Assembly: GCA_903932685.1 (NCBI GenBank)
Contig: CAIZGX010000001.1
Location: forward strand, 46,200-110,199
Length of the DNA stretch: 64,000 nucleotides
Source of the DNA: an uncultured Bacteroidota bacterium
GTDB lineage: Bacteria > Bacteroidota > Bacteroidia > Flavobacteriales_D > Sanyastnellaceae
Direction: 5' to 3'
Part shown: positions 46,721 through 56,091 of the stretch, one piece after another
Layout: each line of letters opens with the position of its first letter
Position numbering within the stretch: the stretch's first letter is position 1
Made by a program: the position numbers and the translations under genes
The notes under the pieces: generated by a model
The model's database searches: none
Told to the model about the DNA's origin: nothing
The model's input: only the letters and a program-made list of their open reading frames with translations

Positions 46721-47119
46721 ATGAACTTCGGAAGAAAACACAAAGTACACATTGAGTCTGGCATGTCCACGCTCTCTGACATCATCTTCATGTTGCTTAT
46801 CTTTTTCATCATCGCCAGTGCGGGTGCTGTACAAGAATTGTCTGCACAAATAGACAAGCCTCAAGCAGGAAATGGAAAAGAAAATCCAGCGGGAATCTCA
46901 GTAACCATTACAAAAGACATGGCCTACAGTTTAAACGGCACTCCGTCTGAAAAAGCAGTCATCTTGAATCAACTTCAAGAACAGCTTAGTGCTTCAGAAG
47001 ACAAGCGAGTGCTCTTGCGCGTAGACCGTTCTGTTCCTACTGGAGAAACCATTGAAATATTTTCAGGCATACAAGCCATTGGAGGAACTCCCTTCATTGC
47101 AACTGAAAAAGCAAACTAA
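46721..47119 (+). CDS. exbD: ExbD/TolR-type protein
   Basis: A 132-residue protein with a short cytoplasmic start, one transmembrane helix containing the conserved aspartate region (STLSDIIFMLLIFFIIAS) and a periplasmic domain. It pairs with ExbB in the energy-transducing complex. Its stop and the next gene's start overlap as TAATG, so TonB translation is coupled to it. Confidence 0.92.
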   Translation: MNFGRKHKVHIESGMSTLSDIIFMLLIFFIIASAGAVQELSAQIDKPQAGNGKENPAGISVTITKDMAYSLNGTPSEKAVILNQLQEQLSASEDKRVLLRVDRSVPTGETIEIFSGIQAIGGTPFIATEKAN

Positions 47120-47898
47120 TGACCGAAGAAAAGAAAAATAAAATTATTGGTGCAGCAGCAAGCGGTGGTGCTCACTTGCTTATTTTACTGCTTGTTTTTC
47201 TTTTACTCGCCTCAGCTCCTCCTATTGAAAAAGAAGAAGAGCCTGGAGGTGGTGGCGGTGGAAATCCCGCAGGTGAAGGACAAGGCTCGGCAGAAGGTGA
47301 AGCTGGCGGTGCAATTGTTCCTGTTGAAATTGCTTTCGCACCAATGCCCGAATCTTATTTGGGTGCCGACATTTCAGCTCCAACTATTTCAGAAAGCAAA
47401 ACTCCGGTTGATAATCGGAACAAACCTTCAACCGACCGCACACAAACCGCGCAAACCAATCCACAACCTTCAGCGCTCGACAACATGCTAGACCAACTGA
47501 ATGGTGGTGGCGGAAGCGACGCAAGCAACGGCGGAGGAGATGGTGGAACAGGAGGCGGAACAGGTGGTGGAGATGGAGGTGGAAACGGTCCTGGTTCAGG
47601 CAACTATACAGGAACCGGATTTGGGAACGGAACAAGTTGGTCACTTAAAGGAAGAGGCAACTTAACCCCACCAAGCACATCTAAAAAGCCAACTGCCAAT
47701 GGTAAAGTGGTTGTAAGTATTACAGTAGACAAAAATGGAAAAGTAACGAAAGCAACGGTTGTAAATTCAAACATCACGGTAGATGTTCCCTACAACAACG
47801 GGTTAGCCTTGGAAGCTGCGCGCAAATGCACTTTTACCGGTTCGAATAGCTCCACTCCGCAAACAGGCACAATTACTATTGTGTTGTCTGTAAAATAA
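47119..47898 (+). CDS. tonB: TonB-like energy transducer with glycine-rich linker
   Basis: The 259-residue protein has an N-terminal membrane anchor (ASGGAHLLILLLVFLLLAS), a long periplasmic linker, and a C-terminal domain of the TonB type (KVVVSITVDKNGKVTKATVV ... EAARKCTFTGSN). TonB carries energy from ExbB/ExbD to outer-membrane receptors. The linker is rich in glycine with Ser, Asp and Asn (residues about 40-180), rather than the proline-rich rod of E. coli TonB. No receptor gene is nearby. Confidence 0.88.
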   Translation: MTEEKKNKIIGAAASGGAHLLILLLVFLLLASAPPIEKEEEPGGGGGGNPAGEGQGSAEGEAGGAIVPVEIAFAPMPESYLGADISAPTISESKTPVDNRNKPSTDRTQTAQTNPQPSALDNMLDQLNGGGGSDASNGGGDGGTGGGTGGGDGGGNGPGSGNYTGTGFGNGTSWSLKGRGNLTPPSTSKKPTANGKVVVSITVDKNGKVTKATVVNSNITVDVPYNNGLALEAARKCTFTGSNSSTPQTGTITIVLSVK

Positions 47899-47902
47899 TC
47901 TT

Positions 47903-49126
47903 GTGAATTACGAAGAAGCCGTAGAATATCTTTTCTCGCAGCTACCTATGTTTCATCGCATTGGAGCTGCAGCTTATAAACCCGACATCGGGAACATTTC
48001 ACAACTAAGCGCAGCTCTTGGAAACCCGCATTTGAAATTTCCTGTGGTGCACATTGCAGGCTCCAACGGAAAAGGATCCACCTCACACCTCACAGCATCC
48101 GTTTTAATGGAAGCGGGATACAAGGTTGGACTCTTTACCTCTCCTCATCTCAAAGACTACCGTGAACGCATTCGTGTGAATGGAAAAAAAATTGACCCTT
48201 CCTTTGTTGCAGACTTTGTTGCGCAATCGAAAGAATCGTGGAAAAACATCGAGCCTTCTTTCTTTGAAATTACCACAGCTCTTGCCTTTCATTATTTCGC
48301 GGAAGAAAAAGTAGACATCGCCGTAATTGAAGTGGGTATGGGTGGAAGACTCGACAGCACCAACGTTGTTCATCCTGTCGTGACAGCCATAACATCTATT
48401 AGCAAAGACCACATGCAGTTTCTTGGAGATACGCTCGAATTAATTGCGAAAGAAAAAGCAGGAATTATCAAAGAAAAAATTCCAGTTGTTATAGGTGAAA
48501 TTCCATCAGGAGCGAGACAAGAAATTATTGAAATAGCGAAACTGAAAAACGCACCGCTTACAATCAGCGCTTCCCTACTCCCACCAAAATCAGCGCTTGA
48601 AGGAAGCTATCAACTCTTCAATGAAAAAACTTCATTCGGAATTTTACTTCAACTTAAAAAATTGAATTGGAATATTTCGAATGAAAATATTGAAAATGGA
48701 TTTCTTCGCGTGATTGAAAACACCCATCTCATGGGACGTTGGCAAGTACTTGGCACCCATCCACTAACTGTTGCCGAAGTAGCGCACAACGAAGAAGGAA
48801 TTACTTTTTTGGTTGAAAAACTAAAAACGCTTTCATTCAAGAAACTTCACATCGTAATTGGTATGGTGAACGACAAAGACCATTCGCAAGTGTTGTCATT
48901 ATTACCAAAAGAAGCGGAATACTATTATGTTCAAGCCGATATTCCTCGTGCACTTCCGAAAGAAGAGCTTCAAGCAAAAGCTTTAGAATTTATGTTGAAG
49001 GGAAGCTGCTATGTGAACGTTCATTCGGGTTTGGAAGCAGCAAAATCAGCCAGTTCCAATGACGATTTAATCGTAGTCACCGGCTCAATTTTCACCGTGG
49101 CTGAAATACTTCCGGAAGAAGATTAA
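47903..49126 (+). CDS. folC: Folylpolyglutamate synthase / dihydrofolate synthase
   Basis: FolC adds glutamate to dihydropteroate and to folates. The Mur-ligase-type ATP site reads [13 protein letters not shown] near residue 50, followed by [17 protein letters not shown] and the acid region [16 protein letters not shown]. At 407 residues it fits the family. It begins with GTG 4 bp after the tonB-like gene. Its stop overlaps the convergent queG stop by 4 bp. Confidence 0.94.
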   Translation: MNYEEAVEYLFSQLPMFHRIGAAAYKPDIGNISQLSAALGNPHLKFPVVHIAGSNGKGSTSHLTASVLMEAGYKVGLFTSPHLKDYRERIRVNGKKIDPSFVADFVAQSKESWKNIEPSFFEITTALAFHYFAEEKVDIAVIEVGMGGRLDSTNVVHPVVTAITSISKDHMQFLGDTLELIAKEKAGIIKEKIPVVIGEIPSGARQEIIEIAKLKNAPLTISASLLPPKSALEGSYQLFNEKTSFGILLQLKKLNWNISNENIENGFLRVIENTHLMGRWQVLGTHPLTVAEVAHNEEGITFLVEKLKTLSFKKLHIVIGMVNDKDHSQVLSLLPKEAEYYYVQADIPRALPKEELQAKALEFMLKGSCYVNVHSGLEAAKSASSNDDLIVVTGSIFTVAEILPEED

Positions 49127-50037
49127 TCTGCGATTGTCGATTGAATGTGCGCTAAGCCAGCACGCATAAGCGGTGTCTTTCCAAATACAGCATGAAAAGT
49201 TTCTTCTGTCATTTCCTTCCATTCACTTTTTGAAAGATTCAAGCGCTCGGGTTCAGCAAAAAAACGAGGCTCGTTGTGTTGAATAGAGAAGCGATTCCAT
49301 GGGCAAACATCCTGACACACATCGCAACCAAAAGCCCAGTCATCTAACTTTTCCTTCCATTCGCTTGGAACACTCTCTTTCAATTCAATGGTGAAATAAG
49401 AAATGCATTTACTTCCGTCTACGATTTTATCTCCAACAATAGCGCCTGTCGGACAAGCGTCTATGCAGGCTGTGCAGGTACCGCAATGATCAGTCACAAG
49501 CGTATCGGTATCTAAATTCAAATCGAGAATGAGTTCTGCTAAAAAGAAAAAAGAACCCCTCTGTTTTGAAATCAAATTGCTATTTTTTCCAACCCAACCT
49601 AATCCAGATTTAGCGGCCCAAGCCTTTTCCAAGACAGGCGCGCTATCCACGAACACCCTTCCTCCTACTTCACCAATTTGCTCACGAATGAGTTCAACAA
49701 ATTGAAACAGTTTGTCTTTCACCACAACATGATAATCTTCGCCCCATGAGTACTTCGAAATTTTGGGCACCGCCGAATCTTGTGTTTCCTTGGGGTAATA
49801 ATTGAACATAAGCGAAACAACACTCTTCGCGCCGGGAACCAACAAAGTCGGGTCTAGTCGCTTGTCGAAATGGTTCTCCATGTAATGCATTTCGCCGTGC
49901 ATATTCTGTTTCAGCCATTGCTCGAGCCGCGGCGCTTCTTCTGATAAATATTCCGCCTTCGAAATTCCACAATGCGCAAACCCCAATTGATTTGCAATTC
50001 CTTTAACAATGCGTGTATGTTCCGATTGATTCAACAC
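49123..50037 (-). CDS. queG: Epoxyqueuosine reductase
   Basis: QueG reduces epoxyqueuosine to queuosine in tRNA, using a cobalamin cofactor and two 4Fe-4S clusters. The cluster motifs are [17 protein letters not shown] near residue 185 and [11 protein letters not shown] near 240. The N-terminal [13 protein letters not shown] and the loop with [14 protein letters not shown] are typical. The 304 residues lack the HEAT tail of longer versions. It starts at GTG 50037, one base into the ruvB stop (TAGTG). Confidence 0.95.
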   Translation of the reverse strand: MLNQSEHTRIVKGIANQLGFAHCGISKAEYLSEEAPRLEQWLKQNMHGEMHYMENHFDKRLDPTLLVPGAKSVVSLMFNYYPKETQDSAVPKISKYSWGEDYHVVVKDKLFQFVELIREQIGEVGGRVFVDSAPVLEKAWAAKSGLGWVGKNSNLISKQRGSFFFLAELILDLNLDTDTLVTDHCGTCTACIDACPTGAIVGDKIVDGSKCISYFTIELKESVPSEWKEKLDDWAFGCDVCQDVCPWNRFSIQHNEPRFFAEPERLNLSKSEWKEMTEETFHAVFGKTPLMRAGLAHIQSTIAD

Positions 50038-51056
50038 TAGAACAATTCGCCAGGATTATTTCTAATCTTGCCCAAATGCTTGTAGGTAAGATCTGTCAAT
50101 TGCCTCCCACGCGGTGTGCGAGTTAAGAAGCCTTCTTGAATAAGGAATGGTTCGTAAACTTCTTCAATGGTTCCTGCATCTTCGCCAACAGCAGTTGCTA
50201 TTGTAGTAAGTCCGACAGGCCCCCCATTGAATTTGTTCATCATAGTCATCAATATCTTATTGTCCATTTCATCAAGTCCCAAAGTGTCTACATTCAATGC
50301 ATTCAATGACATTTGAGTTATGTTAATCTCAATCGTTCCATCGCCCTTAATCTGAGCGAAATCTCTAACACGACGAAGAAGTGCATTTGCAATACGCGGT
50401 GTTCCGCGACTTCTACGCGCTATTTCGTAGGCCGCGTCAGGTGTAATTGGTATTTTCAAAATAGCAGAGCTACGCTCAACAATATCTGTCAATGTCTTCG
50501 AATCGTAATAAGAAAGTCTCGCATTAATTCCGAAACGTGCGCGCAATGGAGCGGTCAGCAATCCACTTCGAGTGGTGGCTCCAACAAGCGTAAACGGATT
50601 CAAATTAATCTGAACCGAACGAGCATTCGGCCCTGTATCAATAACCAAGTCAATGCAAAAATCTTCCATAGCGCTGTAGAGATATTCTTCTACAACTGGA
50701 CTTAAGCGATGAATTTCATCAATAAACAAAACATCATTCGCTTCGAGATTCGTAAGCAAACCCGCTAGGTCAGCCGGCTTGTCTAAGACAGGTCCAGAAG
50801 TTGTTTTAATACCAACTCCCATTTCCAAAGAAACAATGTACGCTAAGGTTGTTTTTCCTAAACCTGGAGGTCCGTGAAGCAACACGTGATCTAGTGACTC
50901 CCCGCGCAATTTTGCTGCTTGAACAAATATTTGCAGGTTGTCAAGTACTTGTTTCTGTCCCGTGAAATCCTCAAATGATTTGGGTCTCAGGACTCTTTCT
51001 AAATCCTTATCTGTTGTGCCTTCAGCTTCGTCTCTTATATCGAAATCTTCACTCAT
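50037..51056 (-). CDS. ruvB: Holliday junction branch migration helicase RuvB
   Basis: RuvB is the AAA+ motor that drives branch migration with RuvA. The 339 residues hold Walker A in [10 protein letters not shown] near residue 63, Walker B in LFIDEIHRL, sensor [18 protein letters not shown] and the winged-helix C-terminus ([19 protein letters not shown]). It overlaps queG by one base. ruvA and ruvC are not in the window. Confidence 0.97.
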   Translation of the reverse strand: MSEDFDIRDEAEGTTDKDLERVLRPKSFEDFTGQKQVLDNLQIFVQAAKLRGESLDHVLLHGPPGLGKTTLAYIVSLEMGVGIKTTSGPVLDKPADLAGLLTNLEANDVLFIDEIHRLSPVVEEYLYSAMEDFCIDLVIDTGPNARSVQINLNPFTLVGATTRSGLLTAPLRARFGINARLSYYDSKTLTDIVERSSAILKIPITPDAAYEIARRSRGTPRIANALLRRVRDFAQIKGDGTIEINITQMSLNALNVDTLGLDEMDNKILMTMMNKFNGGPVGLTTIATAVGEDAGTIEEVYEPFLIQEGFLTRTPRGRQLTDLTYKHLGKIRNNPGELF

Positions 51057-51062
51057 AAACTT

Positions 51063-51767
51063 CTAATTAGATTCCATAATTTTTTTACCCATTTCATCTA
51101 AATGGAACAATTCTGCCCAACCGTATGGGTTTAGACTTAGCCGCACCACAAAGTTGGGTGAAGTTAAGCGCTGATCAATGTAATTGTTATTCTTCAACAT
51201 AATTCTATAACCGAATCCTGCACCCACCTCGAATAAATTCGCAATGTCATAACTGAAACTCATGGCAGGCTCATAAAGAATGACGTGACCTTCATTCAAT
51301 TTTACACGATTACCTTCCGCATCATTGTACTTCAAAAAACTTTTTCCGAATCCCAGTTGAATAGGCAAAGTTCCTTTCCAATGTCCACTCTTAAAAAAAT
51401 CGAATTCGGCATACGGACCAAAATAGCGCAATTCGAATTCACAGAGCTTCGAACTTCCATTTTCCAAATCCACATTTTTATAGACCCCGTTCGACAACCA
51501 ATTGTATCCAAAGCCAAGGACAAGTGTTTCGTTAAATTCCGCACCTATCTTCAATGCTTGGGTGTTGAACGTTCTTCCTCCAATGAAGGTTCCCCAAGTG
51601 TCCCACTTCGCAGTCGCTATTGGTTTTCCCTCAAAAACACCTTTGAATGAATCTTGAAGATTAACGGGCTGTGCAAAAAGGGTGATTCCGGCAGCGATAA
51701 ATATTATGACAAAAAAAATCCGCATCGTTCTAAGATACGGATTTTTTAATTTATGAAAGCTATTCAT
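51063..51767 (-). CDS. Predicted outer-membrane beta-barrel protein, start uncertain
   Basis: I do not recognise a specific family. The protein has a hydrophobic signal (MRIFFVIIFIAAGITLFAQ) and alternating strands with aromatic residues that suggest a small barrel of about 200 residues, ending near the phrase FVVRLSLNPYGWAELFHL. Two starts are possible. ATG 51767 overlaps the ctaD stop as TAATG and adds 14 residues; ATG 51725 directly begins the signal sequence. The 51725 codon lies inside the ctaD terminator hairpin. It is followed by ruvB after 6 bp. Confidence 0.6.
   Translation of the reverse strand: MNSFHKLKNPYLRTMRIFFVIIFIAAGITLFAQPVNLQDSFKGVFEGKPIATAKWDTWGTFIGGRTFNTQALKIGAEFNETLVLGFGYNWLSNGVYKNVDLENGSSKLCEFELRYFGPYAEFDFFKSGHWKGTLPIQLGFGKSFLKYNDAEGNRVKLNEGHVILYEPAMSFSYDIANLFEVGAGFGYRIMLKNNNYIDQRLTSPNFVVRLSLNPYGWAELFHLDEMGKKIMESN
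51711..51747 (-). terminator. Strong intrinsic terminator hairpin after ctaD, overlapping the next gene's start
   Basis: On the minus strand AAAAAATCCGTATC-TTAGAAC-GATGCGGATTTTTT has a 14-bp stem with one G-U pair, then further T residues. The right arm contains the in-frame ATG of the following gene. It could end the respiratory operon or attenuate read-through. Confidence 0.8.
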
Positions 51768-53554
51768 TAATGAGCGTGTTCTCCAGGTTTCAATGGAACT
51801 ACTTGTGGAACGAAATCCTCTTCGTGTTCTGGGTTTGAATAATCATAAGCCCAACGGTGAACTTCAGGAAGAGCACCAGGCCAGTTTCCATGAATGTGTT
51901 GAACCGGTGTCGTCCACTCTAACGTGTTCGACTGCCATGGGTTTTGAGAAGCTTTCTGCCCGTAGAAAATACTGTGGAAGAAGTTCACTAAGAATAGAAT
52001 CTGAGCTGCACCACCTACGATGGCGAAAATACTGATGTACGGATTCAAGTCCATAACCCAATCTAAGAATTCAAATTCTGAGAAACTGTAATAACGACGA
52101 GGTGCTCCTGCCATACCAACAAAGTGCATGGGGAAGAATACTCCGAATCCGCAAACCAAGGTTAACCAGAAGTGAGCGTAACCCAATTTAGTATTCAACA
52201 TTCTTCCGTACATCTTAGGGAACCAATGGTAAACACCGGCCAACATACCGAAGATTGCCGACATACCCATTACAATGTGGAAGTGAGCCACAACGAAGTA
52301 TGTATCGTGAACGTTCACATCTAATGCTGAGTCAGCTAAAATGATACCTGTCAAACCACCCGTCACGAACGTACTTACCAAACCAACACTGAACAACATT
52401 GCTGGAGTGAAACGAACATTTCCTTGCCACAACGTGGTAATGTAGTTGAAAGCTTTAACCGCTGAAGGAATAGCAATCAACAACGTAGTGAATACGAATA
52501 CCGATCCTAAGAATGGGTTCATTCCGGTGATGTACATGTGGTGACCCCATACGATGAAAGACAAGAATCCGATTGCCAAGATAGAACCGATCATGGCCTT
52601 GTATCCGAAGATTGGCTTTCTCGAGTTCGTGGAAATAACTTCTGATGAGATACCCAATGCTGGCAATAATACGATGTATACCTCAGGGTGACCTAAGAAC
52701 CAGAATAAGTGTTGGTACAACAATGGTGATCCACCAGTAACGTCTAATGCTTCACCTTGAATGTAGATGTCAGACAAATAGAAAGCAGTTCCCATGCTTC
52801 TATCCATCAAAAGAAGAACAACAGCAGAAACCAACACAGGGAAAGAGAGGATACCTAAGATTGCAGTTACGAATAAGGCCCATACAGTAAGAGGAAGACG
52901 CGTCATCTTCATTCCTTTTGTACGAAGGTTAATAATGGTTACAACGTAGTTCAAACCTCCTAAAAGTGAAGAGGCTACGAACAATACCATAGAGATTAAC
53001 CAAAGAGTCATTCCCATACCTGATCCAGGCATTGCTTGTGGCAATGCTGAAAGTGGTGGGTAGATTGTCCATCCACCTGAAGCCGCTCCGCCTTCAACAA
53101 ACAATGAAGCCAACATAATCACGCTAGAAACAGCGAAGAACCAGTAAGACAACATGTTCAAGAAACCTGAAGCCATATCACGAGCTCCAATTTGAAGTGG
53201 AATAAGTAGGTTCGCAAACGTTCCTGATAATCCTCCGGTTAATACGAAGAATACCATGATTGTTCCGTGAATCGTTACCATAGCTAAATAAGCATTACGG
53301 TCTAAGATCCCATCCGGTGCCCACTTGTCGCCAAGAAATGCATTCAAAATCTGAAACTTCTCTCCTGGCCATCCCAATTGAAGACGGAAGAAGATAGATA
53401 ACATTACAGCCACGATTCCCATTACAATTGCTGTAATTAAGAATTGCTTCGAAATCATTTTGTGGTCCATAGAGAACACATACTTCGAAATGAAGCTCTC
53501 TTTGTGGTGGTGATGACCGTGGTCTTGTGCGTGCATATTGTCAGTTGCTTCCAT
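51767..53554 (-). CDS. ctaD: Cytochrome c oxidase subunit I
   Basis: The catalytic subunit of the haem-copper oxidase that reduces oxygen to water and pumps protons. The 595 residues span at least twelve helices. The binuclear centre residues include WFLGHPEVYIVLLP near residue 282 and the haem-ligand region HDTYFVVAHFHIVMG near 414. The His-rich N-terminus (HAQDHGHHHHKE) is notable. The gene follows ctaC by 15 bp in the act-cta operon. Subunits III and IV are not seen here. Confidence 0.97.
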   Translation of the reverse strand: MEATDNMHAQDHGHHHHKESFISKYVFSMDHKMISKQFLITAIVMGIVAVMLSIFFRLQLGWPGEKFQILNAFLGDKWAPDGILDRNAYLAMVTIHGTIMVFFVLTGGLSGTFANLLIPLQIGARDMASGFLNMLSYWFFAVSSVIMLASLFVEGGAASGGWTIYPPLSALPQAMPGSGMGMTLWLISMVLFVASSLLGGLNYVVTIINLRTKGMKMTRLPLTVWALFVTAILGILSFPVLVSAVVLLLMDRSMGTAFYLSDIYIQGEALDVTGGSPLLYQHLFWFLGHPEVYIVLLPALGISSEVISTNSRKPIFGYKAMIGSILAIGFLSFIVWGHHMYITGMNPFLGSVFVFTTLLIAIPSAVKAFNYITTLWQGNVRFTPAMLFSVGLVSTFVTGGLTGIILADSALDVNVHDTYFVVAHFHIVMGMSAIFGMLAGVYHWFPKMYGRMLNTKLGYAHFWLTLVCGFGVFFPMHFVGMAGAPRRYYSFSEFEFLDWVMDLNPYISIFAIVGGAAQILFLVNFFHSIFYGQKASQNPWQSNTLEWTTPVQHIHGNWPGALPEVHRWAYDYSNPEHEEDFVPQVVPLKPGEHAH

Positions 53555-53569
53555 GATTATCTATTATTT

Positions 53570-54802
53570 TTAGTTGCCCATTGCTGTGGCTACAGTGTCT
53601 TTTTTAGGTTCGTTTGCTAACGTGGTATCGGACGCTTCTTTTACTTCAGGGGCTTTGAACATTTTTTGTTTTGCAACCCAAGCGTTATAATCAGCTTCGC
53701 TTTCAACAACTACTTTCATTTGCATGTTGAAGTGCGCTGCACCACAAACTTTGTTACAAAGTAGAATGTAATTGAAACTATCATTGCCGGTTATCTTACG
53801 CATCTCTTCTGTGGTAACAGTAGGAGTCATTTTCAATCGCGTTGCAACACCAGGAACACAGTTCATTTGAGAACGGAAGTGAGGTAAATATGCCGAGTGT
53901 ATTACGTCTTGTGAACGGAAGATTAATTCAACTTCCTTGTTCACAGGAATGTGCATTTCTCCCTTCACCAAACGGTCATCGTTACCAGCTTCCCATGTGC
54001 TCAAACCGTTCACGCTGTTCTCATCTAAGTCAGAGATACGCTGCTTGTGACGCTTCAAACGACTTACTTTGTCTTCCAATGTTGCTACATAACTCTCTGG
54101 AAGTAATGGCATCATTTTATTCTCTTCCAATTGGTGCTCAATGTTTTCAATTTGGGCGTCCAATTCGTCCATCTTCGCACGAATTCCATCAGGAGTAACT
54201 AAACCCAGTGGGTTCGACGTACTGATCAGGTTGTAATTAGCAGCACCAAATGTTTTGTTCTCACCTGGGTAGCGTGCAGTCCAGTCGAACTGACGAGAAT
54301 ACAACTCAATTTGCAGAGCGTCTGCCGAGGCAGGTCCTGTGATTTTGTTCCAAGTAATCAATCCGTATACAATGATAAACGCTAGAACAACTCCTGGAAC
54401 CAATGTCCAAAGCATCTCTAATCGATTGTCATGTGCAAAGAATCTCGCCTTTCTACCTTTCTTGTACTGGTATTTCCAAGCGAAGAAATACAAGAAGAAA
54501 TTCACAATAAAGAAAACGATGGTAATTAACCAAATGTTCACCTTCATCAATTGGTCAACGTCTACACCATGCGCAGAAGCCGATAACGGAAGGTAGTCAC
54601 CATATCTTACATATAAGAATACGGTGCCCACGAAGAATAAAAACATCCACACTAACATCAAGTTAGCATTCAGCTTATTGTCGGCCGCAGAGATCTCCTC
54701 CTCTTTGTTCTTTCTTAACGAACGGCTCAATTCATATACTTTAGTCAATTGCGCTATGGCAATGATTGCAAGTACGATAACTAAAAGAATTAGTAGTTTC
54801 AT
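53570..54802 (-). CDS. ctaC: Cytochrome c oxidase subunit II with coiled-coil insertion
   Basis: Subunit II takes electrons through the CuA centre. The 410 residues include an N-terminal helix, two further membrane helices, and a periplasmic cupredoxin domain. The CuA site reads LLCNKVCGAAHFNMQM near residue 349. A charged, helical insertion of about 65 residues (roughly 200-266, MDELDAQIENIEHQLEENK and LEDKVSRLKRHKQRI) interrupts the cupredoxin domain. There is no covalent haem c extension. It follows actF by 28 bp. Confidence 0.95.
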   Translation of the reverse strand: MKLLILLVIVLAIIAIAQLTKVYELSRSLRKNKEEEISAADNKLNANLMLVWMFLFFVGTVFLYVRYGDYLPLSASAHGVDVDQLMKVNIWLITIVFFIVNFFLYFFAWKYQYKKGRKARFFAHDNRLEMLWTLVPGVVLAFIIVYGLITWNKITGPASADALQIELYSRQFDWTARYPGENKTFGAANYNLISTSNPLGLVTPDGIRAKMDELDAQIENIEHQLEENKMMPLLPESYVATLEDKVSRLKRHKQRISDLDENSVNGLSTWEAGNDDRLVKGEMHIPVNKEVELIFRSQDVIHSAYLPHFRSQMNCVPGVATRLKMTPTVTTEEMRKITGNDSFNYILLCNKVCGAAHFNMQMKVVVESEADYNAWVAKQKMFKAPEVKEASDTTLANEPKKDTVATAMGN

Positions 54803-54830
54803 TTGACTATCTTTTTTTCTTACTCTTCAA

Positions 54831-56072
54831 TTAAATATGATGATTCTCACTTTCTTGTAGGAAAGGATGGTTCTTCGGAATCAGAGGTGCCTTGGTTAAG
54901 GTGGTTAATACCACACGCAAGAACAATCCTAAAAATCCAAGTAACATTCCAATTTCAAACCACCATCCGAAGTTCGCATGATGACCTTCACCAAATCCCC
55001 ACAACAAATGTCCGTGGATAGTTCCAGGAATAACAGCTAAATACAAATCTGCAAAGTGACCAATTAAAATAATCACACCCACTCTTGTTAAATACTTCGT
55101 GTTACGTTTTGCATCGCGAGAAATCAATGTGTAAAAAGGAACAACAAAGTTCACTGCGAATATGACCCACATCAAAACCATGTAATGATCATAACGCTCC
55201 TTGAAATAAGTGATTTCCTCTGGAATATTTGAATACCAAATCAACATGTACTGACAGAACCACAAGTAACTCCACAACATAGATATGGCGAACATCCATT
55301 TACCCATATCGTGAATATGCGATTCGTTCATCATCGCGTAATAACCTTTTCCACGCAACCAAACTAAGATTAACGTTGCCATTGTCATTGCGGTAACCCA
55401 CATTCCAGCGAAGATGTACCAACCGTACATAGTGCTATACCAGTGGGTGTCAATTGACATCAACCAATCCCAAGCCATTGTAGAGGAGAATACCGCGAAC
55501 AACACTAAGAATGTTGCCCCTTTCTTGTACATCTTGTAGTGGATTTCCGTTCCGCCAACTGCATCTTCTTGAATAGACCACTTGCGGAAATAACGAGCAA
55601 ATCCAACAAAAACAGCAGCATATGCTATAACTCTCAACCAAAAGAATCCTGGTGTAAAGTAAGCCTGCTTTCCAGCTATAATTTCATCGTAGTTCTCACT
55701 AGCAGGATCGTAAACAGATGAATCCATCCAATGGTACAAATGATGACCATGAAATTGTCCTACCAATAATACCAAAACAATCACAGCCAAACCATATGGG
55801 ATGTATGAGAAAATAGCCTCGAATAATCGTTTCAACAAGGCAGACCAAGCAACTTCGGCAGCGTATTGTAATGAATAGAAAAACAATATTCCCAATGCAA
55901 TAGCAAAAAAGAAAAACCCACTGATCAATAACATGGCCCACCAATATTGGTGATGATCTGTCTTATCAGCAAACCATCCTAGTATAGCAGACACTCCACC
56001 AATGGCCATCAACGCCGTCGTCCACATTTTTGTTTGTGACGGAAGTTGGAATTGTAATTTATCTTGTGACAT
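54831..56072 (-). CDS. actF: Alternative Complex III subunit ActF
   Basis: A polytopic membrane protein of 413 residues with about ten helices, similar to NrfD-type ActC. Together with ActC it forms the membrane half of the menaquinol:cytochrome c oxidoreductase. Helix patterns such as FLVLFAVFSSTMAWDWLMSIDTHWYSTMYGWYIFAGMWV are typical of the ActF family. It is the last act gene, before ctaC. Confidence 0.92.
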   Translation of the reverse strand: MSQDKLQFQLPSQTKMWTTALMAIGGVSAILGWFADKTDHHQYWWAMLLISGFFFFAIALGILFFYSLQYAAEVAWSALLKRLFEAIFSYIPYGLAVIVLVLLVGQFHGHHLYHWMDSSVYDPASENYDEIIAGKQAYFTPGFFWLRVIAYAAVFVGFARYFRKWSIQEDAVGGTEIHYKMYKKGATFLVLFAVFSSTMAWDWLMSIDTHWYSTMYGWYIFAGMWVTAMTMATLILVWLRGKGYYAMMNESHIHDMGKWMFAISMLWSYLWFCQYMLIWYSNIPEEITYFKERYDHYMVLMWVIFAVNFVVPFYTLISRDAKRNTKYLTRVGVIILIGHFADLYLAVIPGTIHGHLLWGFGEGHHANFGWWFEIGMLLGFLGLFLRVVLTTLTKAPLIPKNHPFLQESENHHI

Positions 56073-56091
56073 ACCTTATTCCTTCTAGTTC

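Noticed and set aside
47355-47644. Proline-rich ORFs on the minus strand
   Set aside because: They are the antisense of the glycine-rich linker of the TonB-like gene, with no start context or neighbour support.
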